Positions 43,453 through 54,324 of a DNA stretch of 64,000 bases are shown piece by piece. This stretch comes from Hydrogenophaga crassostreae. Its GTDB lineage: Bacteria; Pseudomonadota; Gammaproteobacteria; Burkholderiales; Burkholderiaceae_C. Positions within the stretch are counted from its first letter, which is position 1, and each line of letters begins with the position of its first letter. The notes under the pieces are model-generated. The model was not told the origin of the DNA and did no database searches. It saw only the letters and a program-made list of their open reading frames with translations. The stretch covers positions 310,001 through 374,000 of the forward strand of contig NZ_CP017476.1 in NCBI RefSeq assembly GCF_001761385.1, in the 5' to 3' direction. The translations under genes were made by a program, and so were the position numbers.

Positions 43453-45593
43453 GGCGTTTGCAAGCGGTAGATGTGCACGGCCTCGCCCGACATGCGCGGC
43501 AGCGGCAGTCCGGCTTGGCTTAACCAGGCGCCGTGGGCCTGAACCGTTTCGCCTTGGCGAAGCGCCAGGTGCATGGGCGCGTCGATACCGGCGTTGGCTG
43601 CGCCGATGCCCGGTGGGTCCAGGCGGGTGACGCGGTAGCTGGCGGCGGCATCGAGCATGGGCAGGATCAGCGGCGGGCTGTGGCGCGCTTCGGTGGGCGC
43701 GGTACGGGTGGTGAAAACGATGAGGTCCTGTGCGTTGCCGTGGGCCTGCCAGACGATGTGGTCGCCGCATTCGCCCAGCCACATGGCGCCCTGGTGCAGT
43801 TGACCCCGCAGGGATTTGTACAGGGTCAGCCAGGGAGCCAGCTGGGCGCGCTCGCCATCCTCGATGGCGCGCACGTCGAGCTCGATGCCCAGGTGCAAGG
43901 GCAAGGCGACGCCGGCGCGAAAGTCCAGCGATTGCGTGCGGCCGGTGGTGTGGTACGGCGCGGGGCCGATGTGGGCGCCGAGCAATTCGGGCGGGAAAAA
44001 CTGCAGGGCGCCGCGCTGGATGCCCACGCGCGAGAGCGCATCGGTGTTGTCGCTGGTCCAGAAGCGGTGGGTGTGGGCGAGCACACCCGCATCCATGCGC
44101 CCGCCACCGGAGGCGCAGCTCTCGATTTCCACGTTGGGGTGCGCGGTGCGCACGCGGGCCAGCAGCGCGTACAGGCCCTTCACGAAGCCGAGGTACCCCG
44201 CGCGGCCATCGGCGCCCACGGCCTGCGTCAGGTCGCGGTTCATGTCCCACTTCAGGTAGCTGATGGGCAGCGTGCTGAGCAGGGCATCAAGCTTCTCGAA
44301 GAGGTAATCCTGAACGGCCGGCAGCGCGGTGTTGAGCACCAGCTGGTGGCGCCAGGTTTGCTGGCGCCTGCCCGGTGCGGCGAATGCCCATTCTGGGTGC
44401 GCGCGGTACAGCTCGGAATCGGGGTTGACCATTTCGGGTTCCACCCACAGGCCAAACTGCATGCCCAGACCGGTCACGTGGTGGGCCAGGGGGCCCAGGC
44501 CATCGGGATATTTCCCGGCGTCGGGCCACCAGTCGCCCAGCGAGCTGCGGTCATCGTGGCGGCCGTGGAACCAGCCGTCGTCCAGGATGAAGCGCTCCAC
44601 GCCGAGTCTGGCTGCCTGGGTGGCGAAGTCTTTGAGGTCGTCGAGCCGGTGGTCGAAGTACACCGCTTCCCAGGTGTTGAGGTGCACCGGGCGCGGCGCC
44701 GCCTGGCCGCCCGGCCATTGCACGGTGGCGCGCATGGTGGCGTGAAAGTTCTGCATCAGGCCGTTGCGGCCTGCGGGGCTGAAGCTGGCGAGCACGGTGG
44801 GTGCGTCGAAGCTGTCGCCAGGCGCGAGCGCCAACTCACCCGGCGCGAACGCCACGCCGAGCTGCCATTGGCGAAGGCCGTCGTCCAGCGTGTCGATGGT
44901 CTGTGCGAAGTTGCCTGACCAGGCCAGGTGGGCGCCGTAACAAGCGCCGCTGTGCCAGCCGGTGTGGGTGTTGGCGATCACGGCGCCGGGGAACATCTGG
45001 TGCGAGGTGCGGCCGCTGCGGTTTTCCTGGCGCCACTGCGCGCGGGCCAAAGGCTGGCATTGCCACTGGAACTCGTTGGACCATTGGCCATGGAAACTGT
45101 GCACCGTGTCCATCTGGCCGGGCAGACTCAGGTTGGCGCTGGCGAGCCCATTGACCTGCAAGGGCACCGTACCCTGGTTGATCAGGCGGGTGCCGATGTG
45201 CAGGGTGTCGCTGGCGTCCATGCGCAGATCGATGTGCACTTCGATCTGGTTGGCACTGTCCAGCAACTGGATGCGCAGGCTGTTGTGCCGCTCATCGGGT
45301 GTGACCGTGTACCGGTCTGCGGCAAAACCAAAGCTCTGGCCTTGGCGGTGAGCGCGCAGGCCGGGCTGGCTGGCATCGCCAAACCCGAGGCTGGGGAACA
45401 CCGTGGGCGCCAGACCTTCGTCGAGCGACGAGGGCGGGCTTGCGCGTTCCTCGTGCCAGGCGGTGGCAGGAGCAGCGGCATCGGGCAGGCGCGCGCCCCA
45501 GTAGCGGATGACCGGGGCTTGGTGCAGGTCGTCGGCCTCAGGGGCGGACAGCAACAGGCTGGACGCGGGGCCGTGTAAAAACCAGTGGGACAT
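43449..45593 (-). CDS. Alpha-galactosidase, GH36
   Basis: This is a 714-residue GH36 enzyme. It has a beta-sandwich N-terminal part, a catalytic barrel with the nucleophile Asp in SYLKWDMNRDL, the acid/base region ESCASGGGRMDAGVL, and FILDDGWFHGR before it. No signal peptide, so it acts on imported melibiose- or raffinose-type sugars in the cytoplasm. It releases galactose for the Leloir genes directly downstream, with which it is translationally coupled. Confidence 0.93.
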   Translation of the reverse strand: MSHWFLHGPASSLLLSAPEADDLHQAPVIRYWGARLPDAAAPATAWHEERASPPSSLDEGLAPTVFPSLGFGDASQPGLRAHRQGQSFGFAADRYTVTPDERHNSLRIQLLDSANQIEVHIDLRMDASDTLHIGTRLINQGTVPLQVNGLASANLSLPGQMDTVHSFHGQWSNEFQWQCQPLARAQWRQENRSGRTSHQMFPGAVIANTHTGWHSGACYGAHLAWSGNFAQTIDTLDDGLRQWQLGVAFAPGELALAPGDSFDAPTVLASFSPAGRNGLMQNFHATMRATVQWPGGQAAPRPVHLNTWEAVYFDHRLDDLKDFATQAARLGVERFILDDGWFHGRHDDRSSLGDWWPDAGKYPDGLGPLAHHVTGLGMQFGLWVEPEMVNPDSELYRAHPEWAFAAPGRRQQTWRHQLVLNTALPAVQDYLFEKLDALLSTLPISYLKWDMNRDLTQAVGADGRAGYLGFVKGLYALLARVRTAHPNVEIESCASGGGRMDAGVLAHTHRFWTSDNTDALSRVGIQRGALQFFPPELLGAHIGPAPYHTTGRTQSLDFRAGVALPLHLGIELDVRAIEDGERAQLAPWLTLYKSLRGQLHQGAMWLGECGDHIVWQAHGNAQDLIVFTTRTAPTEARHSPPLILPMLDAAASYRVTRLDPPGIGAANAGIDAPMHLALRQGETVQAHGAWLSQAGLPLPRMSGEAVHIYRLQTP

Positions 45594-45602
45594 GGGAGCC
45601 GA

Positions 45603-46454
45603 TCAGCCTTTGGTGGCACCGACGGTCAGGCCGGCGATGAACTGTTTTTGCAGCAGAAAGAAAATGATCACAGGCGGCATGGCGGCCAGAATCGAGCCGG
45701 CCGACACCAGTTGCCACTGCGCCACCCATTGGCCGTTGAGCGACTTCAATCCGCCGGTGACGGGCATGGCGTGGTCGCCCTGGATCAGCACCGTGGCCCA
45801 GAAGTAGTCGTTCCAGATGAAGGTGAAAATCAACACCGCCACAGCGGCCACGGCGGGGCGCACCAGCGGCAACACCACGCGGTGAAAAATCTGCCACTCG
45901 CTGGCGCCTTCGATGCGCGCGGCTTCGATCAGTTCGTAGGGCAGATCGCGGATGAAGTTGCGCAGGAAAAAGGTGGCGAAACCGGTCTGGAAGGCGATAT
46001 GGAACATCACCAGGCCCATGGTGGAGTCGTACATGCCCATCTTCAAAGTGAGTTCGCGCACCGGAATCATCAGAATCTGAAAGGGCACAAAGTTGCCGCC
46101 CACAAACAGCAGGAACACCACCATGTTGAGTTTGAAGCGGTAGGTGCCCAGCGCGAAGCCGGCCAGGGTACTGAGCACCACGGTGCCGATCACGGTCGGG
46201 ATGGTGACGTAGAAGCTGTTGAGCACGTACTGCACCATGGGCGTGTTCTGGAACACGGCGCTGTAGTTTTCGATCAGCATCCATTCCGATGGCATGCCCC
46301 AATAATTGCCGTTTGTCAGGTCGGCCTGGCCGCGAATGGAGGTGAGCATCACCGCGATGATGGGCAGCAGCCACAGCACCATGCTGATGGGCAGCGCCAC
46401 CTTGTAAAGCCAGCGCGTGGTGCCGCTCGCCTTTTCGATGGGGGTTGGAAACAT
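45603..46454 (-). CDS. Carbohydrate ABC transporter permease (MalG type)
   Basis: This 283-residue permease has six helices and the EAA loop ELIEAARIEGASEWQIFHRVVLPLVRP, which docks the ATPase. The C-terminal GLTVGATKG is typical of MalG-type sugar permeases. It starts directly where the partner permease ends and lies ten bases before the alpha-galactosidase gene. Confidence 0.93.
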   Translation of the reverse strand: MFPTPIEKASGTTRWLYKVALPISMVLWLLPIIAVMLTSIRGQADLTNGNYWGMPSEWMLIENYSAVFQNTPMVQYVLNSFYVTIPTVIGTVVLSTLAGFALGTYRFKLNMVVFLLFVGGNFVPFQILMIPVRELTLKMGMYDSTMGLVMFHIAFQTGFATFFLRNFIRDLPYELIEAARIEGASEWQIFHRVVLPLVRPAVAAVAVLIFTFIWNDYFWATVLIQGDHAMPVTGGLKSLNGQWVAQWQLVSAGSILAAMPPVIIFFLLQKQFIAGLTVGATKG

Positions 46455-47363
46455 TCAGGACTCCTGCTCTTGGCGGTAGATGCGGCGCAGCACGAAGCCG
46501 ATGTAGACCAGCATGATGAAGAACAGCACGGTGGCGATGGCGGTGCCGTAGCCCATGCGGTAGCCGTATTCGGAGAGCGCCACTTCGTACATGTAGTACG
46601 CCAGCACGCGCGATGAGCCATAGGGGCCGCCCTGGGTCATGATGGAAATCATGTCGAAGCTGCGCAGCGAGCCGATGATGGTGACGACCACGGCGATGAA
46701 AGTCGCGGGGCGCAATTGCGGCAGCACCACGCGCCAGAGCATGGTCCAGCCCCTGGCCCCCTCCAGGCGCGCGGCCTCGATCAGGTCGGGTCGCACGCCG
46801 TTGAGACCGGTGAGGTACAGGATCATGCAGTAGGCGATCTGCGGGTACAGGCCCGCGACCACGATGCCGTAGGTGACGATGGTGTCGTCTGACAGCACAG
46901 CCAATGGTTCAAGGCCCAGGCTGGTGAAGACCAGCGCCAGCAGGCCGTTGGACGGGTCGTAGAACCAGGAGAACACCAGACCCAGCACCACCTGAGAGAT
47001 CACGAACGGGAAAAAGAACAGCGACTTGAACAGGCGGATGCCAAACACCGTCTGGTTCAGGAAAAGGGCGAGAAACAGACCCGCCGGCACGGCCAGCATG
47101 AAGCCGAAAATCCAGATCAGGTTGTTCTTGAGCGACATCCAGAAATCGGGATCGTCCCAGAGGTCGAAGTAGTTTTGCAGGCCGACGAACTTCGGTGTGC
47201 CCAGGCCGTCCCAGTCGTACAGGCTGAGCGCCATGGATTCAAAAATGGGCGCGATCACGTACACGCCAAACATCACCAGCGCGGGCGCGAGGAACAGCCA
47301 GGGCGCGATGGTCTTTTGGTGGCGAGCCCACCAGGAGCTGGACGGGGGAGCGGTGTGTGACAT
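46455..47363 (-). CDS. Carbohydrate ABC transporter permease (MalF/UgpA type)
   Basis: This 302-residue permease has six helices and the EAA loop DLIEAARLEGARGWTMLWRVVLPQLRP. It pairs with the MalG-type permease encoded next. It follows the binding-protein gene after a 55-base gap that contains a strong hairpin (47382-47405). Confidence 0.93.
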   Translation of the reverse strand: MSHTAPPSSSWWARHQKTIAPWLFLAPALVMFGVYVIAPIFESMALSLYDWDGLGTPKFVGLQNYFDLWDDPDFWMSLKNNLIWIFGFMLAVPAGLFLALFLNQTVFGIRLFKSLFFFPFVISQVVLGLVFSWFYDPSNGLLALVFTSLGLEPLAVLSDDTIVTYGIVVAGLYPQIAYCMILYLTGLNGVRPDLIEAARLEGARGWTMLWRVVLPQLRPATFIAVVVTIIGSLRSFDMISIMTQGGPYGSSRVLAYYMYEVALSEYGYRMGYGTAIATVLFFIMLVYIGFVLRRIYRQEQES

Positions 47364-47381
47364 GTGGGTGGGCGCAGAGGT

Positions 47382-47405
47382 GCCCCGAGGTCATGACCCC
47401 GGGGC
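47382..47405. other. Intercistronic hairpin after the binding-protein gene
   Basis: GCCCCGAGGTCA (47382-47393) and TGACCCCGGGGC (47394-47405) pair at eleven of twelve positions. There is no T-run, so it is less a terminator than an mRNA-stabilising or attenuating stem. It would leave the binding protein in excess over the permeases. Confidence 0.65.
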
Positions 47406-47418
47406 GATCAGGGGATGC

Positions 47419-48651
47419 TTACTTGTAAGCGCGCTTGCGCACCGTCTCCAGGCGCTTGAGGATCGCGTCGCGGCGCTCAGGCTTGAGCATGTATTCCTGG
47501 AAACCGTCCATGCCGGCCTTGGCCATTTCGGCCGAGGCGTCGCGGTCATAGAACTGGGCCAGGCCCTTGGCGCTGGACAGCATCGAGAAGCCGGCCTTGA
47601 GGAACTTGTCGTCCGGACTCGCCGACTGGTTGTTCACCGGCAGCTGACCCAGGGTCTTGTTCATCTCGGACTGTGCCTTGGCGCTGGCAATGTAGGCCAG
47701 GAATTTGCGGGCATCGGCCTTGTTCTTGGCTTTGGCGGGAATGTGCACCGTGTCGGTCGGTGCGTCTTCGGCCATGGGCAGACCCTTGGTGATTTCAGGG
47801 AACTGCATGAAACCTATCTGCTCGTCCTTCAGGCCCGCTTCGCGCATGGGGGCCACGGCAAAGTTGCCCATCAGGTACATCGCGGCATCACCCTTGACGA
47901 AGGCCGGCAGGGCTTCCTGCCACTGGTAGGAAGCATGGTTGTCCATGTAGTAGCCCGGCTTGACCAGGTCGTCCCACTTGTCGAACACAGCGGCGACGCG
48001 CTTGTCGGTGTAGGGCACTTTGCCAGCAGTCAGGTCCATGTGGAACTGGTAGCCGTTGACGCGCAGGTTCATGTAGTCGAACCAGCCGCCGGTGGTCCAG
48101 GTGGCCTTGGTGCCGATGGCGAACGGCGCGATCTTGTTTTCCTTCAGCTTTTTGCTGGCGGCAACCAGTTGCTCCCAGTTCTTGGGTTCAGCGATGCCCA
48201 GCTTGTCGAAGATGTCCTTGCGGTAGTACACGCCCCACTGGTAGTAGGTGTAGGGGATGCCCCACTGCTTGCCGTTTTGCGTCATCGAAGGTGCGGCAGA
48301 GGCGAGGGTTTTCTCCAGACCTTCGGCCTTCCATACATCGGACACATCTTCGAACAGGCCGGCATCGACAAACGGTGCCATGCGGTTGCCGGCGTACCAG
48401 TTCACCACGTCGGGTGCATCGGCCGTCAGGAAATTGCGTATGGAGGTTTTGTAGCCTTCGTGGTCAAAGGTGTTGACCTTGACGGTGATGCCCGGGTTGG
48501 CGGCCTCAAAGCTCTTGACCAGCGCTTCGAATGCGGCTTTGGGCGCCGGATCGGATGCGTCGGTGTTGAGGGTGATGACGCCGGCGTGGGCGACCAGGGT
48601 GCCCAAGCTCAACGCAGCGCCCAGCGCCAGGGTTTTCAGTTTGAATTTCAC
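47419..48651 (-). CDS. Sugar ABC transporter substrate-binding protein
   Basis: This is a protein of 410 residues from a GTG at 48651, chosen because AGGAG lies seven bases upstream and a Sec signal follows (KFKLKTLALGAALSLGTLVAHA). It belongs to the extracellular solute-binding family 1: WYAGNRMAPFVDAGLFEDVSD and YKTSIRNFLTADAPDVV. It captures oligosaccharide, presumably galactosides, in the periplasm. Not a lipoprotein. Confidence 0.92.
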   Translation of the reverse strand: MKFKLKTLALGAALSLGTLVAHAGVITLNTDASDPAPKAAFEALVKSFEAANPGITVKVNTFDHEGYKTSIRNFLTADAPDVVNWYAGNRMAPFVDAGLFEDVSDVWKAEGLEKTLASAAPSMTQNGKQWGIPYTYYQWGVYYRKDIFDKLGIAEPKNWEQLVAASKKLKENKIAPFAIGTKATWTTGGWFDYMNLRVNGYQFHMDLTAGKVPYTDKRVAAVFDKWDDLVKPGYYMDNHASYQWQEALPAFVKGDAAMYLMGNFAVAPMREAGLKDEQIGFMQFPEITKGLPMAEDAPTDTVHIPAKAKNKADARKFLAYIASAKAQSEMNKTLGQLPVNNQSASPDDKFLKAGFSMLSSAKGLAQFYDRDASAEMAKAGMDGFQEYMLKPERRDAILKRLETVRKRAYK

Positions 48652-48707
48652 GAAAAATCTCCTTTTATTCGGGTAAGGACCAGGGAAAACGAAACACAGG
48701 GAGCGAC

Positions 48708-50696
48708 TCACTCGAGTCGCCAGATGGAGAGGTCGCGTGCCGCCACGCTCGCCTCGCCCAACACGGGCACCGAAGCGTTGGCAGTCGGTGACCACGCGAT
48801 GGCTTGGGCGGAAAAATTCAGGGCCACACAGTGGTGGCCAATGCGGCTCACACGCAGATCGGCGGGCAGGCGTTGTGGTGTCAGGCCCGCTGCCCGGGCG
48901 CGGTTTTCGAGCAGGGAGATCCAGCTCGCCCCGTCCAGGCCACCCGCCACATAACAGGCGCGGCCATTCTGGGCAACGAGCGGCCGTCCATCCGCCAACA
49001 AGGCCAGGGTTTGCGCCCCGTTGAGTGCCAGATCTTCGAACCAGCCGGTGACGGTGCAGGCTTTGTTCAACAGGCTGCCTGACTCTTCGAAGCCCGGTGG
49101 CAAGGATGCGACCCGGTTCACCCGAAGGCCGAGCAGGTCTTGCAAAGGTCCGGGTGCCAGTTGGAGCGGGACGTGCAAATCCAGGGTCTTGCTGCCCGCG
49201 CGGGGTGCAAAAACCAGTTGAGCAGTGCTGCTTTGCAGCTGCTCGAGCAGGTCGGCCGAGATGTGGGTCGAGACCGGCAGGACGATGAGCTCATAGGCGG
49301 CCAACGGTGCGGCGGGGCTCACGATGTCCACGTCCAGGCCGAGCTGGCGCAGCGCGCTGTAGAGGCGGAAGGCCAGGGCGAGGCCGTTGTGGTCCTTGCC
49401 CTGTGGCTGAATCTGCCCCATCCACAAGCCGTCGTAGTCGAACACCAGCGCCACGCGGTTGCGCACGGTGAGTTCGTTCGGGGGCATGGTCTCGCTCAGG
49501 GCGGTCAGATCCTGCCCGACTTGCAAGGCCTCGAGGCCACCCTGGTCGAGGCTGAAGTCGGGGCGGTTCAGCCCGGTGTGCATCTGCTCCTGCGCAAACG
49601 GCGCCTGACGCCAGCGGAAGTAGCTCACCACCTCGGCGCCGTGGGCAAAGGCCTGCCAGGTCCACAGCCGCACCATGCCGTCGTGGGGCGCCAGATTCCA
49701 CTGCGCCCAGTTCACAGGGCCGGGTTGTTGCTCCATCACCCACCAGCGGCCGTGGGCGGGCGCGTCAGCGCGCACGCTGGCGCACATGCCGCGGTACAGA
49801 TCGTGGTGGAATGCGGGCACATCGGGGTGGCCGGTGCGCGCGTAGCGCACCTTCTCTTCTGCGCTCAGGAAGAAGTCTTGCGTGAAGCCCAGCGGGTAGC
49901 TGTCCCAGGTGGCGATGTCGAGATTTGCCGCCACTTCATGGTGGTTGAATTCGGTGTAGAAGCCCATGAAGTTGTGGCTCACCGGGCGGCCGGGCGACAG
50001 GGCTTTGAGCAACTGGTATTGCACTTCCTGAAAGCGCGCCACCGCCCAGGAGCTGTAGCGCTGGAAGTCCAGCCGGTGCGACGGGTTGGCTTCGGTGACG
50101 GTCAGGTGGGGCAGGTCGACTTCGTCGAACGTTCGGTATTCCTGGCTCCAGAACACGGTGCCCCAGGCCCGGTTGAGTGCCGCCACATCGCCGTAGCGTT
50201 CGGCCAGCCAGTCGCGAAAGCCCGTTGCGGCGGCATCGCTGTAGGAGATCGCGGTGTTGTGGCAACCGAATTCATTGTCGGTCTGCCAGGCGGCCACGGC
50301 CGTGTGGTTGCCATAGCGCTCGGCCATGGCGCGCGTGATGCGGCGGCTGTGTTCGAGGTAGCCGGCGTGGGAGAAGCAGTAGTGGCGGCGTGAGCCGAAG
50401 CGGCGTTGGTGACCTTGCGCGTCGACAGCCAGCATGTCGGGCATCTGGTCCACCAGCCATTTGGGGGGCGTGGCGGTGGGTGTGCACATCACCACCTTCA
50501 GGCCTTGAGCGTGCAGCGTGTCAATCGCCCGGTCGAGCCATTCCCAATCGAACTCGCCCGGCGAAGGTTCGATGCGGCTCCAGGCGAATTCGGCAATGCG
50601 CACCCAGCGGATGTTCATTTCGCGCATGCGCTGCGCGTCAACAGGCCATTGCTCAGAGGGCCAATGTTCGGGGTAATAGCAGACGCCGAGTTCCAT
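48708..50696 (-). CDS. Beta-galactosidase, GH42
   Basis: This is a 662-residue enzyme from the ATG at 50696. It starts with the GH42 opening MELGVCYYPEHWPSEQW. The acid/base Glu is in WQTDNEFGCH and the nucleophile Glu in WVMEQQPGPVNW. A trimerisation domain (SPAAPLAAYELIVLP) and small C-terminal domain follow. No signal peptide: it hydrolyses imported beta-galactosides in the cytoplasm. With the GH36 enzyme the operon covers both anomers. Confidence 0.94.
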   Translation of the reverse strand: MELGVCYYPEHWPSEQWPVDAQRMREMNIRWVRIAEFAWSRIEPSPGEFDWEWLDRAIDTLHAQGLKVVMCTPTATPPKWLVDQMPDMLAVDAQGHQRRFGSRRHYCFSHAGYLEHSRRITRAMAERYGNHTAVAAWQTDNEFGCHNTAISYSDAAATGFRDWLAERYGDVAALNRAWGTVFWSQEYRTFDEVDLPHLTVTEANPSHRLDFQRYSSWAVARFQEVQYQLLKALSPGRPVSHNFMGFYTEFNHHEVAANLDIATWDSYPLGFTQDFFLSAEEKVRYARTGHPDVPAFHHDLYRGMCASVRADAPAHGRWWVMEQQPGPVNWAQWNLAPHDGMVRLWTWQAFAHGAEVVSYFRWRQAPFAQEQMHTGLNRPDFSLDQGGLEALQVGQDLTALSETMPPNELTVRNRVALVFDYDGLWMGQIQPQGKDHNGLALAFRLYSALRQLGLDVDIVSPAAPLAAYELIVLPVSTHISADLLEQLQSSTAQLVFAPRAGSKTLDLHVPLQLAPGPLQDLLGLRVNRVASLPPGFEESGSLLNKACTVTGWFEDLALNGAQTLALLADGRPLVAQNGRACYVAGGLDGASWISLLENRARAAGLTPQRLPADLRVSRIGHHCVALNFSAQAIAWSPTANASVPVLGEASVAARDLSIWRLE

Positions 50697-50725
50697 GGAA
50701 GTTACAGAAGTAGAAAGAAGACGTC

Positions 50726-51877
<1,152 letters not shown>

Positions 51878-51996
51878 TTGTCTTGTTCCTGTCCGCGCCA
51901 TCTCGAGGTCGGCGTCTGTTGGTGCGAGGTTCGGCTGGCGCTGGAGACACCCAGTCCGCACGGGCGCCGCGTCCCTGACCTGCATCGTAGTGAAAA

Positions 51997-52038
51997 TATT
52001 TGCGAATAATATTAGCAAATACCCTTGGAACCGCTCAA
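51997..52038 (-). promoter_or_regulatory. Galactoside operon promoter with tandem LacI-type operators
   Basis: Two operator-like units with pattern TATT-N-GC-N-AATA lie at 51997-52008 (TATTTGCGAATA) and 52010-52021 (TATTAGCAAATA), 13 bp apart. Together they form a larger TATTTGC-N11-GCAAATA palindrome. On the minus strand a promoter TTGAGC (52033-52038), an 18-base spacer and TAATAT (52009-52014) places the -10 and start site inside them. Repression by the adjacent LacI protein is the simplest reading. Confidence 0.6.
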
Positions 52039-52081
52039 AACACGCCGAGAGCCCAAGGCCCGCGCGTGTTGTCCGTTGAGC

Positions 52082-53149
52082 TCAGGCGGAGTCCCGGCTC
52101 ACCACAGGGCACTCGATTTTCAGCACCCGGGCGCGGGCGCCAGGTTTGATGGACGGATCGGAACGGGCCACTTCGAGCAAGGCCTCAAGCGCGGTGCGAC
52201 CCATTTCATAGTTCGGCAGCAAGGCCGTGGACAAGGCCGGGCGGGTGTGCTGGGCCATTTCCTGATCGTCGTAGCCCATCACAGCCACCTGATCCGGCAC
52301 CTTGATCCCTTGCTCATGCAGCGCATCCAGGGCACCCATCGCCATCAGGTCATTGGCGCAAAAAATGGCCGTAGGCGGGCGCTCCGAGCGCATCAGCTCG
52401 CGTGCAGCGGCGTAGCCAGAGCTCATGTTCCAGTCCCCGTCTTGCACCAGTGAAGGGTCAAAGGCAATGTCGTGGGTGGCCAGCGCACGCCGGTATCCCT
52501 TGAGCCGGTCTTTTGCCGCCTCCATCCAGGGCTCACCGTTGATGTAGGCGATGCGTGTGTGGCCCTTGCCAAGCAGGTACTCGGTTGCTCCATGACCGCC
52601 CGCGACCTCGCTGGGCACCACGACAGGCCCGGAAAAACCAGCGCTGTGGCAGTTGAGCAAAACGGTGGGCACCCCTGCAAGGCTGGCAGGGATCTGCACC
52701 TCGCGGGTAAAGATCGTTGAATACACGAACCCGAGCAACTGCGGGTGGCTCTTGAACGCCTCGATCGCGGCCGCCTCCTGCGCGGGGTTGCCGCGGGTCA
52801 CTGCCACGCTGACCACGCAATCGTGTTGCCAGGCCGCATCCCGCGCGCCATCCACGCTTTGAACCGGATGCACGCTGGTCGACAGCTCGTCAACCAAATA
52901 GGCCACCAGCCTGCGACCCCCAACGCCCTGCGCCTGCGCGGCAGGCAACACCGGGTCGCGTCGCGTGAGGCGGTAGCCCAGTTCCATGGCCACCGACAAC
53001 ACGCGCGCCCTGGTCGTGGCGGCCAGACGTGCCCCTTCCACATTGTTGAGGACCATGGACACAGTGGACTGCGAAACCCCCGCGGCCTTGGCCACGTCTG
53101 TCATGGTGGGCCGGCGCAAGGCCGAAGAAGAAGCTGATTTTTTTGACAT
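52082..53149 (-). CDS. LacI-family transcriptional regulator
   Basis: This is a 355-residue protein from the ATG at 53149. It has a LacI helix-turn-helix (TMTDVAKAAGVSQSTVSMVLNN) with hinge helix, then a periplasmic-binding-protein-like ligand domain (RPPTAIFCANDLMAMGALDAL, VAVMGYDDQEMAQHTRPALST). It lies upstream of the galactoside operon on the same strand with operators between. It likely represses the operon and is released by galactose or an oligosaccharide. Confidence 0.92.
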   Translation of the reverse strand: MSKKSASSSALRRPTMTDVAKAAGVSQSTVSMVLNNVEGARLAATTRARVLSVAMELGYRLTRRDPVLPAAQAQGVGGRRLVAYLVDELSTSVHPVQSVDGARDAAWQHDCVVSVAVTRGNPAQEAAAIEAFKSHPQLLGFVYSTIFTREVQIPASLAGVPTVLLNCHSAGFSGPVVVPSEVAGGHGATEYLLGKGHTRIAYINGEPWMEAAKDRLKGYRRALATHDIAFDPSLVQDGDWNMSSGYAAARELMRSERPPTAIFCANDLMAMGALDALHEQGIKVPDQVAVMGYDDQEMAQHTRPALSTALLPNYEMGRTALEALLEVARSDPSIKPGARARVLKIECPVVSRDSA

Positions 53150-53562
53150 GGCGGGTAGAGCAACAAATAGGCAGATATGTGTGACCTCGGCGCCAACGGT
53201 GCGTCCGCCAAATTCTACGTGTCGCCTAGAGGCCGGGCGGCTTGCCGGCGCAAGAGCCCGCCTCAGGCCGGCTGCCGATGGCCGCCGAAGCCCTGGGATG
53301 GAAGCCGACTGGCAAGCGGTGACGCGCCGTTTCGGTGTTCCCTGTGCCGACCGACCGACCGACCAGGCTGCGCAGCGCACACCCGCATCAATGAAGACAA
53401 AACCCGTGCCTTGGTCGGCCGGATGCTCGAACGCACGCTGGCGGGATGGAGACCTCCCAGCCGCTGTGGCCACAAAACACGGGTGTTTCAGCCACATGGG
53501 TGGATCCGGAATGGGGGACCGCCCCGGCAGGTCCAGCATTGCAACAGAAGCCGGCCGAGCTT
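53150..53562. other. 413-bp gap, lacI upstream region
   Basis: This gap lies between the lacI start and the end of the methyltransferase gene. No convincing ORF, operator or terminator was seen. A short tetranucleotide run (GACC four times, 53349-53364) is present. It marks the boundary from the high-GC galactoside operon to the lower-GC glycan block. Confidence 0.5.
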
Positions 53563-54321
53563 CTAGCGGCGTTTGAGCACGACAAACAATGATGAGCCTG
53601 CAACAGGCGACTTCAGCCACTTCTGTTCAAACCGGCACAGTCCCAGGAGAAGCCGGTTGATCCATGGGGAGGGCATGGAAACGTCCGAATGGATCTGGCC
53701 TGCCAGCCCCAATGCCAGCTTCAGCCGTTGCATGCTGCGCACAGAAAAAATCACCGGAGACAGCAAGAAGGGCCAATAGCTCGACTCCACCTGAACAAAA
53801 CCAGATGCCGCCGCAATGCCTTGAATGTCTGATTTTCGAAAGCGTTTCTGGATGCCGACGGCCAGATCATGGGTGCCTCCAAATGCATCAAAAGCCGGTG
53901 CATTGAAGACAAACAAACCATTCTCTTCAAGCAGCGTGCATGCACTTGCCACGAATGAATTGAGCTCGTCAGCGTTCAAATAGCAGATGGTGTCGTTGCT
54001 GACAATAACGTCAAATTTCGCACCACTGTAATGCTGCGCCATCTCTCTGAGGTCGAGCTTGTCTGCCGCCAAACTGCGTCCACGGCAGTACGTTACGGCC
54101 CGGTCCGAGAGGTCAAACCCTTCCACAGAACCGAAACCCAGTTGCTGCAGATGCAGCATCAATCCGCCTGTGCCACAACCGGCATCAAGAATTCGAACCG
54201 CCTTTCCTGCCTTGAAATGGCGCCTGACGGCGTTCGCGGTACGTTCATGCAGCGCGCGATACCACCACAGATTCTGTTCGCACTCAGCCATGCGATCGTA
54301 TTCATCATCTCTGTCAAGCAT
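53563..54321 (-). CDS. Class I SAM-dependent methyltransferase
   Basis: This 252-residue protein has the SAM motif RILDAGCGTGGLMLHL, an acidic GFDLSD, and VIVSNDTICYLN in the fourth strand. The N-terminal EQNLWWYRALHERTANAV is common in methyltransferases of polysaccharide or lipid-carrier gene sets. It ends the glycan block. Substrate unknown; a sugar or polyprenyl-linked intermediate is likely by context. Confidence 0.8.
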   Translation of the reverse strand: MLDRDDEYDRMAECEQNLWWYRALHERTANAVRRHFKAGKAVRILDAGCGTGGLMLHLQQLGFGSVEGFDLSDRAVTYCRGRSLAADKLDLREMAQHYSGAKFDVIVSNDTICYLNADELNSFVASACTLLEENGLFVFNAPAFDAFGGTHDLAVGIQKRFRKSDIQGIAAASGFVQVESSYWPFLLSPVIFSVRSMQRLKLALGLAGQIHSDVSMPSPWINRLLLGLCRFEQKWLKSPVAGSSLFVVLKRR

Positions 54322-54324
54322 CGG

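Noticed and set aside
53349..53364. GACC tetranucleotide repeat as a phase-variation tract
   Set aside because: Only four copies, not within a coding region or a visible promoter.
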